Assembly (NCBI RefSeq): GCF_021166475.1
Contig: NZ_JAJOYS010000001.1
Coordinates: 1,054,001 to 1,118,000 of the forward strand
Direction of reading: 5' to 3'
From: Pelagibacterium xiamenense
Lineage (GTDB): Bacteria > Pseudomonadota > Alphaproteobacteria > Rhizobiales > Devosiaceae
Length of the DNA: 64,000 bases
The first letter of the stretch is position 1; every line of letters begins with the position of its first letter. Position numbers and translations under genes: made by a program. The notes beneath the pieces were generated by a model, which ran no database searches, was not told where the DNA came from, and was given only the letters and a program-made list of their open reading frames with translations. Below, piece after piece: positions 45,132-54,431 of the stretch.

Positions 45132-46544
45132 CTAGCCCAGCACCTTGCCGGGGTTCAAGATCCCTTTGGGATCGAGCGCGGACTTGATCGACCGCATCAT
45201 TGCCATGGCGACAGGGTCTTTCACTTCGGCGAGAAGGCCGGTCTTGAGCTGGCCGATCCCGTGCTCGGCGGAAATCGATCCGCCAAGCTCCCGCACCACA
45301 GCGTAAACGGCCTTGTGTACCGGTTCGGCTCCCGCCATGAAGGCTTTCTGGTCTGCGCCATCGGGTTGGCTGAAATTGAAATGAATGTTGCCATCGCCCA
45401 GGTGCCCGAACGGCACCGGCCGAATGCCCGGAACTACGTCGGCTACGGCCTTCACCCCCCGTTCGATAAGCGTGGGCACAGCCGCCACCGGCACCGACAC
45501 ATCGTGCTTGATGGAGCCCCCTTCGCGCGACTGAACTTCTGACATTTGCTCCCGCGCCTGCCACATCGCCTCGCGCTGAGCCAGGGATTCTGCGATCGCG
45601 CCGTTGGTGACGAGCCCGGATTCGAAGGCCGGTTCGAGCGCGGCCATCAGAGCTCCGGGCGCCACGCCCTCGGGCACCGAAATCTCTGCCAGAACGTGCC
45701 ACGGCGAAGGTGCGGCGGCGACATCGTGCTCGATCATGCCGTGCTTGAGCTGAAATTCGATCCCGATGCGCGGCATCAGTTCGAACGCCGTCAGCGTATG
45801 GCCCGCGCGCGCTCGCAGTTGAGCGAACAAATGAAGGGCGGCATCCGGCGATGCGACGTTGAGGAACGCCGTTTCATAATCGGCCGGCTTGGGAAAGAGC
45901 TTGAGCGTTGCCGCGGTGATGATCCCCAGCGTTCCCTCGGAGCCCACGAAGAGGTCTTTGAGATCGTATCCGGTATTGTCCTTCTTTAGTGCAGTGAGCC
46001 CTTGATAGAGCGTGCCATCGGCGAGGACGGCTTCCACACCCATGCACAATTCCCGCGCATTCCCATAGGAGAGAACCTGAACGCCGCCGGCATTCGTCCC
46101 CAGGACGCCGCCGATTCGCGCAGACCCCTGAGAGGCGATGTGGAGCGGAAACAGCATACCCGCATCCTCGGCGATCTGGTGCGCCTCTTCGAGCGTCGTG
46201 CCGGCATTGAGCGTCATATGTCCCGCCGCCGCGTCGACATCGCGCACGCCCTTGAGCCGGGAAATCGAAACGATCACCTCGTCGCCGAAAAGCGGCACCT
46301 GACCCCCTACGAGCCCGGTGTTGCCCGCCTGCGGGATGACCCGCACATTCGTCTCGTGTGCCCAGGCCATCACCCGCTGCACTTCGGCGACCGTGCGAGG
46401 CAGGGCGACGGCGCGCGCCTTGGTGGTGAAGCGCCGTCGCGGCTCGGAGAGATAGCCCGCCATTTCCGCCGGAGCGGAGATCACGCTGTCGGCGCCGAGC
46501 AACTCGGTGAGTGCGTAAATTACCTGATCCTGGGAAAGAGGCAT
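45132..46544 (-). CDS. FAD-linked oxidase (D-lactate / D-2-hydroxyacid dehydrogenase type)
   Basis: The 470-residue protein has an N-terminal FAD-binding domain (VRVIPQAGNTGLVGGQVPL, GMLFPLHIASQGSARIGG) and a C-terminal FAD-oxidase domain ending EHGIGQLKTGLLAEVKDPVA, then ALDPKGILNPGKVLG. This architecture fits D-lactate, D-2-hydroxyglutarate or glycolate (GlcD-like) dehydrogenases; which one cannot be decided by eye. Glycerate kinase lies a few genes away, so a role in hydroxyacid use is plausible. It is divergent from fabI. Confidence 0.9.
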   Translation of the reverse strand: MPLSQDQVIYALTELLGADSVISAPAEMAGYLSEPRRRFTTKARAVALPRTVAEVQRVMAWAHETNVRVIPQAGNTGLVGGQVPLFGDEVIVSISRLKGVRDVDAAAGHMTLNAGTTLEEAHQIAEDAGMLFPLHIASQGSARIGGVLGTNAGGVQVLSYGNARELCMGVEAVLADGTLYQGLTALKKDNTGYDLKDLFVGSEGTLGIITAATLKLFPKPADYETAFLNVASPDAALHLFAQLRARAGHTLTAFELMPRIGIEFQLKHGMIEHDVAAAPSPWHVLAEISVPEGVAPGALMAALEPAFESGLVTNGAIAESLAQREAMWQAREQMSEVQSREGGSIKHDVSVPVAAVPTLIERGVKAVADVVPGIRPVPFGHLGDGNIHFNFSQPDGADQKAFMAGAEPVHKAVYAVVRELGGSISAEHGIGQLKTGLLAEVKDPVAMAMMRSIKSALDPKGILNPGKVLG

Positions 46545-46709
46545 CGCGCGTCTTCAAGGTCCGCTTTCGTCTTTCGAAACCCGTTATGCCACAACCGGCA
46601 AGGTCTCGGCTACGTCGATGGGGTACCGCAAAACAGCGCCCCGATCCACCTTGCCCGGCGCTCTTGCGTGTGCCAAAACCGCTCCAAAGGTCATATCGCG
46701 GAGAAAAAC

Positions 46710-47507
46710 ATGGCTGGTTTGATGGAAGGCAAGCGCGGGCTCATCATGGGCGTCGCCAACAACCGCTCGATCGCATACGGCATCGCCAAGGCGCTGCACG
46801 CTCAGGGGGCGGAAATGGCCTTCACCTACCAGGGCGAGGCGCTGCACCGCCGCGTTCAACCGATCGCCGAAGAGTTTGGCTCCGACCTCGTTTTGCCGTG
46901 CGATGTGACCGATCCCGACGCCATAGACGCGGTCTTCAACGTCTTGAAGTCCAAGTGGGGCAAGCTCGACTTCCTCGTTCACGCCATCGGTTTTTCCAAT
47001 AAGGAAGAACTCGATGGTCGGTATATCGACACGACGCCGGGCAATTTCGCGCTGACGATGAACATCTCGGTCTATTCGCTGACCGCGCTCGCCAAGCGCG
47101 CCGAACCTCTGATGGAGCCGGGCTCCTCGATCCTCACGCTCACCTATTACGGCGCCGAAAAGGTGCTGCCGCATTACAACGTCATGGGCGTCGCCAAGGC
47201 GGCGCTCGAGGCTTCGGTGCGCTATCTGGCCGCCGATATGGGCCCCAACGGCATCCGTGTGAACGCCATTTCCGCCGGCCCGATCAAGACGCTTGCCGCG
47301 TCGGGCATCGCGGGCCTGCGCGAAATGCTCAAGTGGAACGAAGAAAACGCGCCGTTGCGCCGCAACGTAACCATCGACGAAGTCGGGAACTCGTCACTCT
47401 ACCTGCTTTCGCCGCTGTCCAATGGCGTCACGGGCGAGATCCACTATGTGGATTCCGGCTACAATGTCATCGGGATGAGAACTCTCGATGAGAATAAGGG
47501 CGAATAG
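46710..47507 (+). CDS. fabI: Enoyl-[acyl-carrier-protein] reductase
   Basis: The final reductive step of each fatty-acid elongation round, NADH-dependent. The 265 residues start MAGLMEGKRGLIMGVANNRS, with the FabI-type nucleotide motif GVANNRSIAYGIAKAL, the VHAIGFSNKEELDG segment and the Tyr-x6-Lys pair in HYNVMGVAKAALEASVRYL. The ANDG-like C-terminal ISAGPIKTLAASGI is typical of FabI, the triclosan target. GGAG lies 7 bases before the ATG; the longer upstream frame is within the divergent promoter. A phosphatase and, after an insertion, aroC and ribB follow. Confidence 0.96.
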   Translation: MAGLMEGKRGLIMGVANNRSIAYGIAKALHAQGAEMAFTYQGEALHRRVQPIAEEFGSDLVLPCDVTDPDAIDAVFNVLKSKWGKLDFLVHAIGFSNKEELDGRYIDTTPGNFALTMNISVYSLTALAKRAEPLMEPGSSILTLTYYGAEKVLPHYNVMGVAKAALEASVRYLAADMGPNGIRVNAISAGPIKTLAASGIAGLREMLKWNEENAPLRRNVTIDEVGNSSLYLLSPLSNGVTGEIHYVDSGYNVIGMRTLDENKGE

Positions 47508-47539
47508 GCCCACCCTTCGAGCATAAAGACAGTATTGCC

Positions 47540-48169
47540 ATGACTGCCGTTTCCTGGCCCGATTTCTACTTCGCGCGCCATGGCCAGACCGACTGGAACA
47601 AAGAACGCCGCTATCAGGGGAGCCGGGACATCCCGCTCAACGCGACAGGCCGTAAGCAGGCGGACGCCAACGGTGTGCTCCTGCGCTTTCTGCTCGAGGA
47701 GGCAGGCACCGATCCCGCAAGCCTCAAATGGTACGCCTCACCACTCGGTCGGGCGCGGGAAACCATGGAGCGCATGCGAGCGGCCTTTGATGTTCCGTTG
47801 CCCGACGTGCACTACGACAAGCGGCTGGTCGAGATTTCCTTCGGTAATCTCGAAGGCCGGCTGCATGACGAGATCAACCGTGAGCTGGCACTCGCGCCGG
47901 GCGACCGTGACGCGGAGTATTGGCATTTCCGTCCCGAGAACGGCGAGAACTACGACGACGTGGCTCACCGGCTCGTCGCCTTTGCCGAGGAGCTGACGCA
48001 TCATTGCGTCATCGTTGCCCATGGTGGCATCCTGCGCGTGCTCCGTCACATCGTCGAAGGCGCCGAGCGCAAGGAAGTCCTCAACTGGGCGCCGCCGCAG
48101 GGTGTGATAGCGCATTTCGTCGGCGGCGAGATGACGCTTCACGCCGCCGAAAAGACCTGGGACGATTAG
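47540..48169 (+). CDS. Histidine phosphatase (phosphoglycerate mutase-like)
   Basis: The 209-residue histidine-phosphatase protein has the catalytic RHG motif in FYFARHGQTDWNKERRYQGS and the second His in VIVAHGGILRVL, with the acid in LVEISFGNLEG. It acts on small phosphorylated metabolites or as a phosphatase rather than the glycolytic mutase, which usually has a different surrounding. It follows fabI by 33 bases and probably shares its transcript. Its stop overlaps the end of the convergent aldo-keto reductase. Confidence 0.9.
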   Translation: MTAVSWPDFYFARHGQTDWNKERRYQGSRDIPLNATGRKQADANGVLLRFLLEEAGTDPASLKWYASPLGRARETMERMRAAFDVPLPDVHYDKRLVEISFGNLEGRLHDEINRELALAPGDRDAEYWHFRPENGENYDDVAHRLVAFAEELTHHCVIVAHGGILRVLRHIVEGAERKEVLNWAPPQGVIAHFVGGEMTLHAAEKTWDD

Positions 48170-49143
48170 GCGGCCCTGTTCATGTTGGGCCGCAAGCCCA
48201 GATCCTCGATCGCCTGCACCTGCTCGGCATCAAGCGGCCCGGCAGCTTCCGCGGCGAGGGCGTCCTTGAGCTCGGCGCGGTTCTTGACCCCGAGAACGAG
48301 CGTATCGACGCCCTCGATACCCAGCGCGTAGCGGTGCGCGACGATGGCCGGATCCTCGCCCCATTCAGCGCAGAGTGCCCGGAACGGCGCAGCTTTGTCG
48401 AAGTCGGGCAGGTCACGATTGCCTTCGGGTACGTCCCTGTCGAAACGGCGCGTCAGCGCGCCGGCCTGAACGGCCCGAATACCCATGACGCCCACCTCGT
48501 TGCGCTGCGCTGTTGCGATGATTTCGCGATGGCGCGGTTGCTCGTCCTCGACGACGAGGCCGCCAGGGCTATCGAGCAGGTTCGCGACGGCTTGCACGGC
48601 GTGCGGCCTCGGCACGGTGCTGAGCGCATCGAGGATTTGTGGTGTTTTCGCAACCCCCGTGAGGCCCCAGCCACCGATCAACCCGTCATCCATAAGCCGC
48701 TCGAAGGCAGGAATGACGTAGTCGCGGTAGACCGACCAGCGCGTGAAATGCGTATGACCTTCCGGCGCAGAACCGACGTCGGGGCGGATCTCATTGTGGA
48801 GGAACAAGAGATCCACACGGTCCAGCCGCATGGCTTTGAGACTCTCTTCGAGCGAAGCGCGGAACCGCGAATAGGCTTCCTCGCCCGGCGCCGAGGCAAG
48901 GCCGTATTTCGTCGTCACTTTGATGTGCTCGGGTAGGCGCCCGTTGAACGCCTCCCCGATCAGCGCCTCGCAGACATTATACCCAGGCGCGGCATCGAGA
49001 ACGTCGATGCCTTCATCGATAGCCATCTTGAGCGTGGCGATGCCTTCCTCCCGGCTTGTTTCGCCCCACACCTGCCCGATGCCGCCACCCCCGAGCGTAA
49101 GGCGGCTAACCGTGCCGTACTTTCCGAATTCACTGCGTTGCAT
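48166..49143 (-). CDS. Aldo/keto reductase
   Basis: The 325-residue TIM-barrel oxidoreductase has its catalytic Asp and Tyr in EGIDVLDAAPGYNVCEALIG and the Lys in HIKVTTKYGL. The pyridine-nucleotide region (IATAQRNEVGVMGIRAVQAG) is in place. It resembles D-threo-aldose 1-dehydrogenase or related sugar dehydrogenases. ATG 49143 has GGGAG 8 bases upstream. It sits on the minus strand between the fabI/phosphatase and aroC/ribB genes, interrupting a block of otherwise same-direction genes. Confidence 0.9.
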   Translation of the reverse strand: MQRSEFGKYGTVSRLTLGGGGIGQVWGETSREEGIATLKMAIDEGIDVLDAAPGYNVCEALIGEAFNGRLPEHIKVTTKYGLASAPGEEAYSRFRASLEESLKAMRLDRVDLLFLHNEIRPDVGSAPEGHTHFTRWSVYRDYVIPAFERLMDDGLIGGWGLTGVAKTPQILDALSTVPRPHAVQAVANLLDSPGGLVVEDEQPRHREIIATAQRNEVGVMGIRAVQAGALTRRFDRDVPEGNRDLPDFDKAAPFRALCAEWGEDPAIVAHRYALGIEGVDTLVLGVKNRAELKDALAAEAAGPLDAEQVQAIEDLGLRPNMNRAA

Positions 49144-49309
49144 ACCGGTACTCCCTTTTGCATCCTCCATACTGTGCGCTCGGAACGCGCATCGGCTACG
49201 GACACCGATGCAATGCGGTTTTCAAAGCTGAAATACGGTCCGCCCAAAAGCGCATTTCCCTTTGCGTCACGTTCCGTTAGAAAGGCGCCAACTCACTTTC
49301 GGAGTGCCT

Positions 49310-50422
49310 ATGAGCTTTAATTCGTTTGGTCAGATGTTCCGCATAACCACCTGGGGCGAGAGTCACGGGCCGGCGCTCGGCGTCGTGGTCGACGGGTGTC
49401 CACCGGACCTGCCGATCAGCGCCGAGGTGATCCAGCGTGATCTCGATCGGCGCAAACCCGGCCAGTCGCGATATACGACCCAGCGTCGCGAGGCCGACAT
49501 GGTGAAGATTCTTTCGGGCGTTTTCGAAGATGAACGCACCGACGGATTGAGAACCACCGGCACGCCGATTTCGCTGATGATCGAGAATACCGACCAGCGC
49601 TCCAAGGACTATTCGGAAATCCGCGACAAATTTCGACCCGGCCACGCTGACTACACCTACCTTCAAAAATACGGCATCCGCGATTATCGTGGTGGCGGGC
49701 GGTCTTCGGCACGTGAAACAGCAGCGCGCGTCGCTGCAGGCGCTGTCGCAAAGGTCGTTATCCCCAACGTCAAAATCCGCGCGTCGCTTGTCCAGATCGG
49801 TCCGCACAAGATCGATTATGCCAATTTCGACTGGGACGAAGTGGGCAACAACCCCTTCTTCTGCGCCGACCCGAAGGCCGCTGAGTTCTGGGCCGACTAT
49901 CTCGATGGTATCCGCAAGAAGGGCTCGTCTGTCGGCGCCATTATCGAAGTGGTCGCCGAGGGCGTGCCGGCGGGTTGGGGAGCGCCCGTCTACGGCAAGC
50001 TCGACCAGGACATCGCGTCTGCGATGATGAGCATCAACGCGGTCAAGGCTGTTGAGATCGGCGCCGGCTTCGAAGCTGCCGCGTTGACTGGCGAAGAGAA
50101 CGCCGACGAGATGCGCGCGGAGCGGCCCATGCCGAAATTCCTCTCCAACAAGGCTGGCGGCATTCTGGGCGGAATATCGAACGGTGATCCCATCGTCGCT
50201 CGCTTCGCTGTCAAGCCCACAAGTTCCATTTTGACCCCGCGTGGAACCGTGACGACCGAAAACGAGGATGCCGATATCGTAACCAAGGGCCGTCACGATC
50301 CCTGCGTCGGCATTCGCGCGGTACCGATTGGCGAGGCCATGATGGCAATCGTTCTTGCAGACCACTATTTGCGCCATCGCGCGCAAACCGGGCGCGACGG
50401 CGGCATCGGGTTTGGGGCGTAG
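49310..50422 (+). CDS. aroC: Chorismate synthase
   Basis: The last step of the shikimate pathway: EPSP to chorismate, using reduced FMN. The 370 residues include [40 protein letters not shown], the [14 protein letters not shown] block and [20 protein letters not shown]. The late [14 protein letters not shown] is also present. GGAG is 5 bases before ATG 49310; the 48 upstream bases in frame are not part of the protein. Only three bases separate it from ribB. Confidence 0.97.
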   Translation: MSFNSFGQMFRITTWGESHGPALGVVVDGCPPDLPISAEVIQRDLDRRKPGQSRYTTQRREADMVKILSGVFEDERTDGLRTTGTPISLMIENTDQRSKDYSEIRDKFRPGHADYTYLQKYGIRDYRGGGRSSARETAARVAAGAVAKVVIPNVKIRASLVQIGPHKIDYANFDWDEVGNNPFFCADPKAAEFWADYLDGIRKKGSSVGAIIEVVAEGVPAGWGAPVYGKLDQDIASAMMSINAVKAVEIGAGFEAAALTGEENADEMRAERPMPKFLSNKAGGILGGISNGDPIVARFAVKPTSSILTPRGTVTTENEDADIVTKGRHDPCVGIRAVPIGEAMMAIVLADHYLRHRAQTGRDGGIGFGA

Positions 50423-50425
50423 GCA

Positions 50426-51505
50426 ATGTTGAGAAGCGAGTCCGATACGCGGGTCGAAGTAGCGCTCGAGGCGATAAGGCAAGGCCGCATGGTGGTCGTC
50501 ATCGACGATCACGACCGCGAAGGCGAAGGGGACATCGTCGCTGCGGCGTCCCTGATCACGCCCGAGCAGATGGCATTCATTGTGCGGCACACCTCTGGCA
50601 TCGTCTGCGCGCCAATCACCAGCGAACGCGCCGCAAAGCTCCATCTTGACCCGATGGTGGCCCTCAACGACTCCGCGCACACGACAGCGTTCACCGTTTC
50701 GATCGATTTCAAGCACGGCACGACGACGGGCATCTCGGCGGAAGACCGCACGGCGACTGTACGCGCGCTCGCCAACGGCAATGTTGGCGCGGAGGACTTC
50801 TCCCGTCCCGGTCACATCTTCCCGCTCATCGCCCGGCGCGGCGGCGTCTTGATGCGCTCGGGGCACACCGAAGCGGCGGTGGATTTGTGCAAGCTGGCGG
50901 AATTGCCCGATGTCGGCGTCATCTGCGAACTCGTGAATGACGACGGCACGGTGACGCGCGGCGAGCAGGTTTCCCAATTCGCCGAAAGACACGACCTGCC
51001 TCTGGTCTCGGTCGCCGACCTTATTGCTTACCGCCAGCGCCGCGAGACGCTGATCGAGCGCGCGGGGATTTTCGACATCGAAACCAGCGCCGGTAAGGCG
51101 ATCGCATACGCCTACACGACGCCCTTCGATCGCGTGCAGCACCTCGCCATCGTCTTCGGCGACGTCTCCCGCGGCGAGAATATTCCGGTCCGTCTCCAGC
51201 GCGAGGATATCGTCTCCGACGTATTCGGCGGTGCCTCCAAACTCAATTCGACCCTTGAAAGCCTTGCCAAATCTGGCGGCGTGCTCGTCTACCTTCGCGA
51301 GGGGACAGCAGGCGTCGCCTACGATGGTGGCAAGGAAGGGAGCGAAACGCACCGCTCTGCCAAGGACCGCGAGGCCGAGTGGCGCGAAGTCGGCCTTGGC
51401 GCACAGATCCTGCGCGATCTGGGTATTGCCTCGATCAGGCCGATGGCCTCGCGCACGCGCCGCTATGTTGGGCTTGAGGCCTTCGGGATCACCATCGCCG
51501 AATAG
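50426..51505 (+). CDS. ribB: 3,4-dihydroxy-2-butanone 4-phosphate synthase with decayed cyclohydrolase domain
   Basis: This riboflavin-pathway enzyme makes the four-carbon unit from ribulose 5-phosphate. Residues 1-205 are RibB: VVIDDHDREGEGDIVAAASL, SGIVCAPITSERA, GHIFPLIARRGGVLMRSGHT and TEAAVDLCKLA. The C-terminal 150 residues have the shape of GTP cyclohydrolase II, but the zinc cysteines and the C-x-C-D signature are absent (QREDIVSDVFGGASKLNSTL). That domain is therefore not expected to be catalytic. The RibBX form is common in alphaproteobacteria. It follows aroC by three bases. Confidence 0.93.
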   Translation: MLRSESDTRVEVALEAIRQGRMVVVIDDHDREGEGDIVAAASLITPEQMAFIVRHTSGIVCAPITSERAAKLHLDPMVALNDSAHTTAFTVSIDFKHGTTTGISAEDRTATVRALANGNVGAEDFSRPGHIFPLIARRGGVLMRSGHTEAAVDLCKLAELPDVGVICELVNDDGTVTRGEQVSQFAERHDLPLVSVADLIAYRQRRETLIERAGIFDIETSAGKAIAYAYTTPFDRVQHLAIVFGDVSRGENIPVRLQREDIVSDVFGGASKLNSTLESLAKSGGVLVYLREGTAGVAYDGGKEGSETHRSAKDREAEWREVGLGAQILRDLGIASIRPMASRTRRYVGLEAFGITIAE

Positions 51506-51511
51506 GGGCGG

Positions 51512-51796
51512 TCAGCAGACTTTGGGTTTGCGCTTGTGCCGCGTCGGGCGCGAGCGCTTGAACGTGCGCGCGACGGTGCCTTCGGATTTCTGTTCGAGCG
51601 CTGCCAGCGCGTCATCGAGCCAGTCCCAGCGCCGGCGGGTGCGGCGCACAAGGCGCAATGCGGTCTTGGACGTGCCGATGAGTATGAAGAGCGCGAGCGC
51701 CACCATCGGAATGCCGAACGGGATCGGCGTCGGGGCGAGGATGGCGCCGACGATCAGAAGCACCAGGGCGAACGGGACGAGGACGAGCCGCGCCAT
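51512..51796 (-). CDS. Small membrane protein (PGPGW-like)
   Basis: The 94-residue protein has a hydrophobic N-terminal half (LVPFALVLLIVGAILAPTP, then MVALALFILIGTSKTAL, two membrane segments). Its strongly basic C-terminal tail has about 15 Arg/Lys in 45 residues (RRTRRRWDWLD, RSRPTRHKRKPK). It resembles PGPGW-type putative transmembrane proteins of unknown function. It lies 15 bases downstream of tlyA on the same strand. Confidence 0.7.
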   Translation of the reverse strand: MARLVLVPFALVLLIVGAILAPTPIPFGIPMVALALFILIGTSKTALRLVRRTRRRWDWLDDALAALEQKSEGTVARTFKRSRPTRHKRKPKVC

Positions 51797-51811
51797 AGAA
51801 CAGTTCCCGCA

Positions 51812-52549
51812 TCATGTTCGCCGAAACGCCGCTATATGTTCGGTATTGCCGTCCCCGCCCGTGAGCGGAGAGGGCATGCGCATAACGAACGTCCAGCCCA
51901 GTTGCGCCATATGACCGATGACCGCCTCGATCGCCGCCTCGACATGTGGCCCCTCGATGACAATGCCGCCCTTGCCGATGAAATCGCGTCCGACCTCAAA
52001 CTGCGGCTTGATGAGCAGCACCGCCTCCGCACCGATCATACACCGGCTAGATGGCGGTGAGATGACTTTTGTGAGAGACACGAAACTGACGTCGCAAACC
52101 AGCATCTCGATGGGCTCGGGAATGAGCGTGGTGTCGAGGTCGCGGGCGTTGGTGCCCTCGAGCGAGACGACGTTGGAGAGTGCCGCCACATCCGGGTGCA
52201 ACTGCCCGTGGCCGACATCGACCGCGTAGATCGTCTTCGCGCCGCGTTGCGCGAGAACCTGCGTGAACCCGCCCGTCGAGGCGCCAAGGTCGAGGCAGAC
52301 TTTGCCGCTGGGATCGAAGCCGGCGGCGTCGAGTCCCGCGATGAGCTTCAGCGCTGCGCGGGAGACGTAGCCCTCCGCCGGGTCCGAAATGGCGATAATG
52401 TCGGTTTCGGTGACCGGCTGTCCCGCCTTTTTCGCCGCGATACCATTGACCGTCACCACGCCGCGCCTGATGGCGTCGGCAGCCCGGGCACGCGAGGGGA
52501 CGAGGCCGCGGGCCTCGAGCACGCGGTCGAGCCTGTCGCGCCCGCTCAT
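51812..52549 (-). CDS. tlyA: TlyA family rRNA 2'-O-methyltransferase
   Basis: The 245-residue protein has an N-terminal S4 RNA-binding domain (RLDRVLEARGLVPSRARAAD) and an FtsJ-like methyltransferase domain. Its motifs are KVCLDLGASTGGFTQVLAQR, the KPQFEVG block and the expected K-D-K-E residues (K67, D88, K187, E214 region). It is known to 2'-O-methylate rRNA in other bacteria and is also called hemolysin A-like. ATG 52549 overlaps the SCO1 stop by four bases (ATGA). Confidence 0.92.
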   Translation of the reverse strand: MSGRDRLDRVLEARGLVPSRARAADAIRRGVVTVNGIAAKKAGQPVTETDIIAISDPAEGYVSRAALKLIAGLDAAGFDPSGKVCLDLGASTGGFTQVLAQRGAKTIYAVDVGHGQLHPDVAALSNVVSLEGTNARDLDTTLIPEPIEMLVCDVSFVSLTKVISPPSSRCMIGAEAVLLIKPQFEVGRDFIGKGGIVIEGPHVEAAIEAVIGHMAQLGWTFVMRMPSPLTGGDGNTEHIAAFRRT

Positions 52550-53133
52550 GCGCCGGTAAGGCGCCGGATCTTGTCCATCGCGGTGTTGCTGTCTTCCATA
52601 TAGGCGATGGTGCCGAAGAACTTGCCGTCTGCGTCGATCATGTAGACCGAGGAGGTGTGGTTGACGAGATACTCGGTCGAGCCCTCGGCCTCGACCTTTT
52701 CGGAAAAGACGCCATAGGAGCGCTTGATCTGGTCAGTCTGCGCCTCGTTGCCAACGAGCCCGAAGACGTCCTCGCCGAAGTTGGACAGATACGTGCGAAC
52801 GGTTTCGACGGTATCGCGTTCAGGGTCGACGGTGACGAAGACGATGTTGAGATCGTCCGCATCGAGCCCGAGCTGCTCCTTCCAGGCCGTGGTCTCGGCC
52901 AGGGTGAGGGGGCAGACATCGGGGCAATAGGTGTAGCCGAAGAACATCAGCGTCGGCGTGCCCTGGAGATCGGCCTCGGTGAAGGTTTCGCCGGTGGCGG
53001 TGGAGACCATTTCGAAGGGGCCCCCGAACATAGATCCCGAGCGGTCCATTGGGCGCGTGAAATAGATGACCGTCGCGGCGATGGCCGCGAGCGCCACAAG
53101 CGCCCACAGCGCGATGCGAACCTTGTTGAGCAC
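52546..53133 (-). CDS. SCO1/SenC family protein
   Basis: The 195-residue copper chaperone-like protein has an N-terminal membrane helix (VRIALWALVALAAIAATVIYF) and a thioredoxin fold facing the periplasm. Metal ligands are CPDVC in FGYTYCPDVCPLTLAE and His in VNHTSSVYMID. It is a likely factor for the CuA site of cytochrome oxidase or redox balance. I prefer GTG 53133, which has GGGGGA 8 bases upstream and begins at the membrane helix. The TTG at 53151 is an alternative. It is coupled to tlyA and lies 30 bases after xseB. Confidence 0.88.
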   Translation of the reverse strand: MLNKVRIALWALVALAAIAATVIYFTRPMDRSGSMFGGPFEMVSTATGETFTEADLQGTPTLMFFGYTYCPDVCPLTLAETTAWKEQLGLDADDLNIVFVTVDPERDTVETVRTYLSNFGEDVFGLVGNEAQTDQIKRSYGVFSEKVEAEGSTEYLVNHTSSVYMIDADGKFFGTIAYMEDSNTAMDKIRRLTGA

Positions 53134-53163
53134 TGCGTCTTCCCCCGGCAAATGTCTCTCGTT

Positions 53164-53400
53164 TTACTGTTCGTCCAAAGGTTCGGTGCCGGTGGGCGTG
53201 CCATCCCTGGCGAGCGTGATCTTCTCGATCCGCGCCTCGGCCTGCTTGAGCAGGGTCTCGCAATGGCGCTTGAGCGCCTCGCCACGTTCGTAGATCGCGA
53301 TCGACTCCTGCAACGGCGCCTTGCCGCTTTCGAGCTGCTGGACGATCTTTTCAAGTTCGTCGAGGGCAGCCTCGAAGCTCAATTCCGAAATCTCGGTCAT
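53164..53400 (-). CDS. xseB: Exodeoxyribonuclease VII small subunit
   Basis: The 78-residue helical XseB starts [20 protein letters not shown] and has the [20 protein letters not shown] segment. The subunit combines with XseA to degrade single-stranded DNA to oligonucleotides; xseA is not in the window. It is followed by the SCO1 and tlyA genes and preceded by a histone-deacetylase-like gene 12 bases upstream. Confidence 0.92.
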   Translation of the reverse strand: MTEISELSFEAALDELEKIVQQLESGKAPLQESIAIYERGEALKRHCETLLKQAEARIEKITLARDGTPTGTEPLDEQ

Positions 53401-53412
53401 CTCGATATCCCT

Positions 53413-54366
53413 TTAGTCTTCTTCGTGTTCTGTGCCGGCTTCACCGGTCAGAAGGACACCGACATGCGCCGCGACTCCGGAGGCAAGGCCGGCCAGATCG
53501 TAGCCACCTTCCAGCATCGAGACCAACCGGTTTGAGCAGCGCCTGTCCGCAATGTCCAACAACTTTCCCGTGAGCCACGCGTAATCGTCCGCGACCCATT
53601 CGAGCTGCGCCAACGGATCGCGGCGCTCTGCGTCGAAACCGGCCGAGACGAGAATGATGTCGGGCCGGAACGCATCGAGCGCGGGGAAGATGCGTTCGCG
53701 GTAGACCTCCCGCATGGCCTGGCCGTCCGAACCCTCCGGCAGAGGGCAGTTGACGACGTTGCCGACCCCGGTTTCCTCGGGCCGTCCGGTGCCCGGATAA
53801 AGCGGCCATTGGTGCGAGGAGGCATAAAAGACGCTTTTGTCGTCCTTGAAGATGTCCTGGGTCCCGTTGCCGTGATGCACGTCGAAATCGACGATGGCGA
53901 CGCGCTCGGCACCGTGTAGCCGTTGGGCCTGGCGGGCGAGGATGGCGATGGTGTTGATGAGGCAGAACCCCATCGAGCGGTCGCGCTCGGCATGGTGTCC
54001 CGGCGGGCGCGCGGCGACGAAGGCGTTGTCCGCTTCACCCATGACGACCGCCTCGAGCGCGCGAAGCCCGCCCCCCAGCGCCGTGCCGACCGCATCGAGG
54101 CTCTTGCCCGAAACGAAGGTGTCCGGATCGATCTGCCCGATGCCCTCGGCGGGGCGCATTTTACGGATCACGTCGAGCACGGAAGGCGCGTGGACGAGCT
54201 CCGCAAGCGCCAGATCGCCAGCCGGCGCATCCTCGCGCGCCAGGCGCCCGAACCGCGGCTGGGCGAGCACGTTGGCGATGGCCTCGAGCCGTTCGGGGCG
54301 CTCAGCATGGCCTTTCGGCGTTTTATGCGTGTCGCCGTTTGTCTGGCTGACCAGGAGGGTCGTCAT
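53413..54366 (-). CDS. Histone deacetylase family protein
   Basis: The 317-residue arginase/deacetylase-fold metalloenzyme (acetylpolyamine or acetoin-type amidohydrolase class) has zinc ligands in VDFDVHHGNGTQ (Asp, His) and SAGFDAERRDP (Asp). RPPGHHAERDRSMGFCLIN holds the active-site His pair, and LEGGYDLAGLA comes near the end. The natural substrate is unknown; bacterial members deacetylate polyamines and other small molecules. It leads a run of minus-strand genes (xseB, SCO1, tlyA, small membrane protein). It is divergent from the Sua5 gene. Confidence 0.9.
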   Translation of the reverse strand: MTTLLVSQTNGDTHKTPKGHAERPERLEAIANVLAQPRFGRLAREDAPAGDLALAELVHAPSVLDVIRKMRPAEGIGQIDPDTFVSGKSLDAVGTALGGGLRALEAVVMGEADNAFVAARPPGHHAERDRSMGFCLINTIAILARQAQRLHGAERVAIVDFDVHHGNGTQDIFKDDKSVFYASSHQWPLYPGTGRPEETGVGNVVNCPLPEGSDGQAMREVYRERIFPALDAFRPDIILVSAGFDAERRDPLAQLEWVADDYAWLTGKLLDIADRRCSNRLVSMLEGGYDLAGLASGVAAHVGVLLTGEAGTEHEED

Positions 54367-54431
54367 GGATTAGATTGATCTCCGTTGATCCACTTCTTGA
54401 CGGCACACAATTGCCTTGTCAAACAGCGCCG

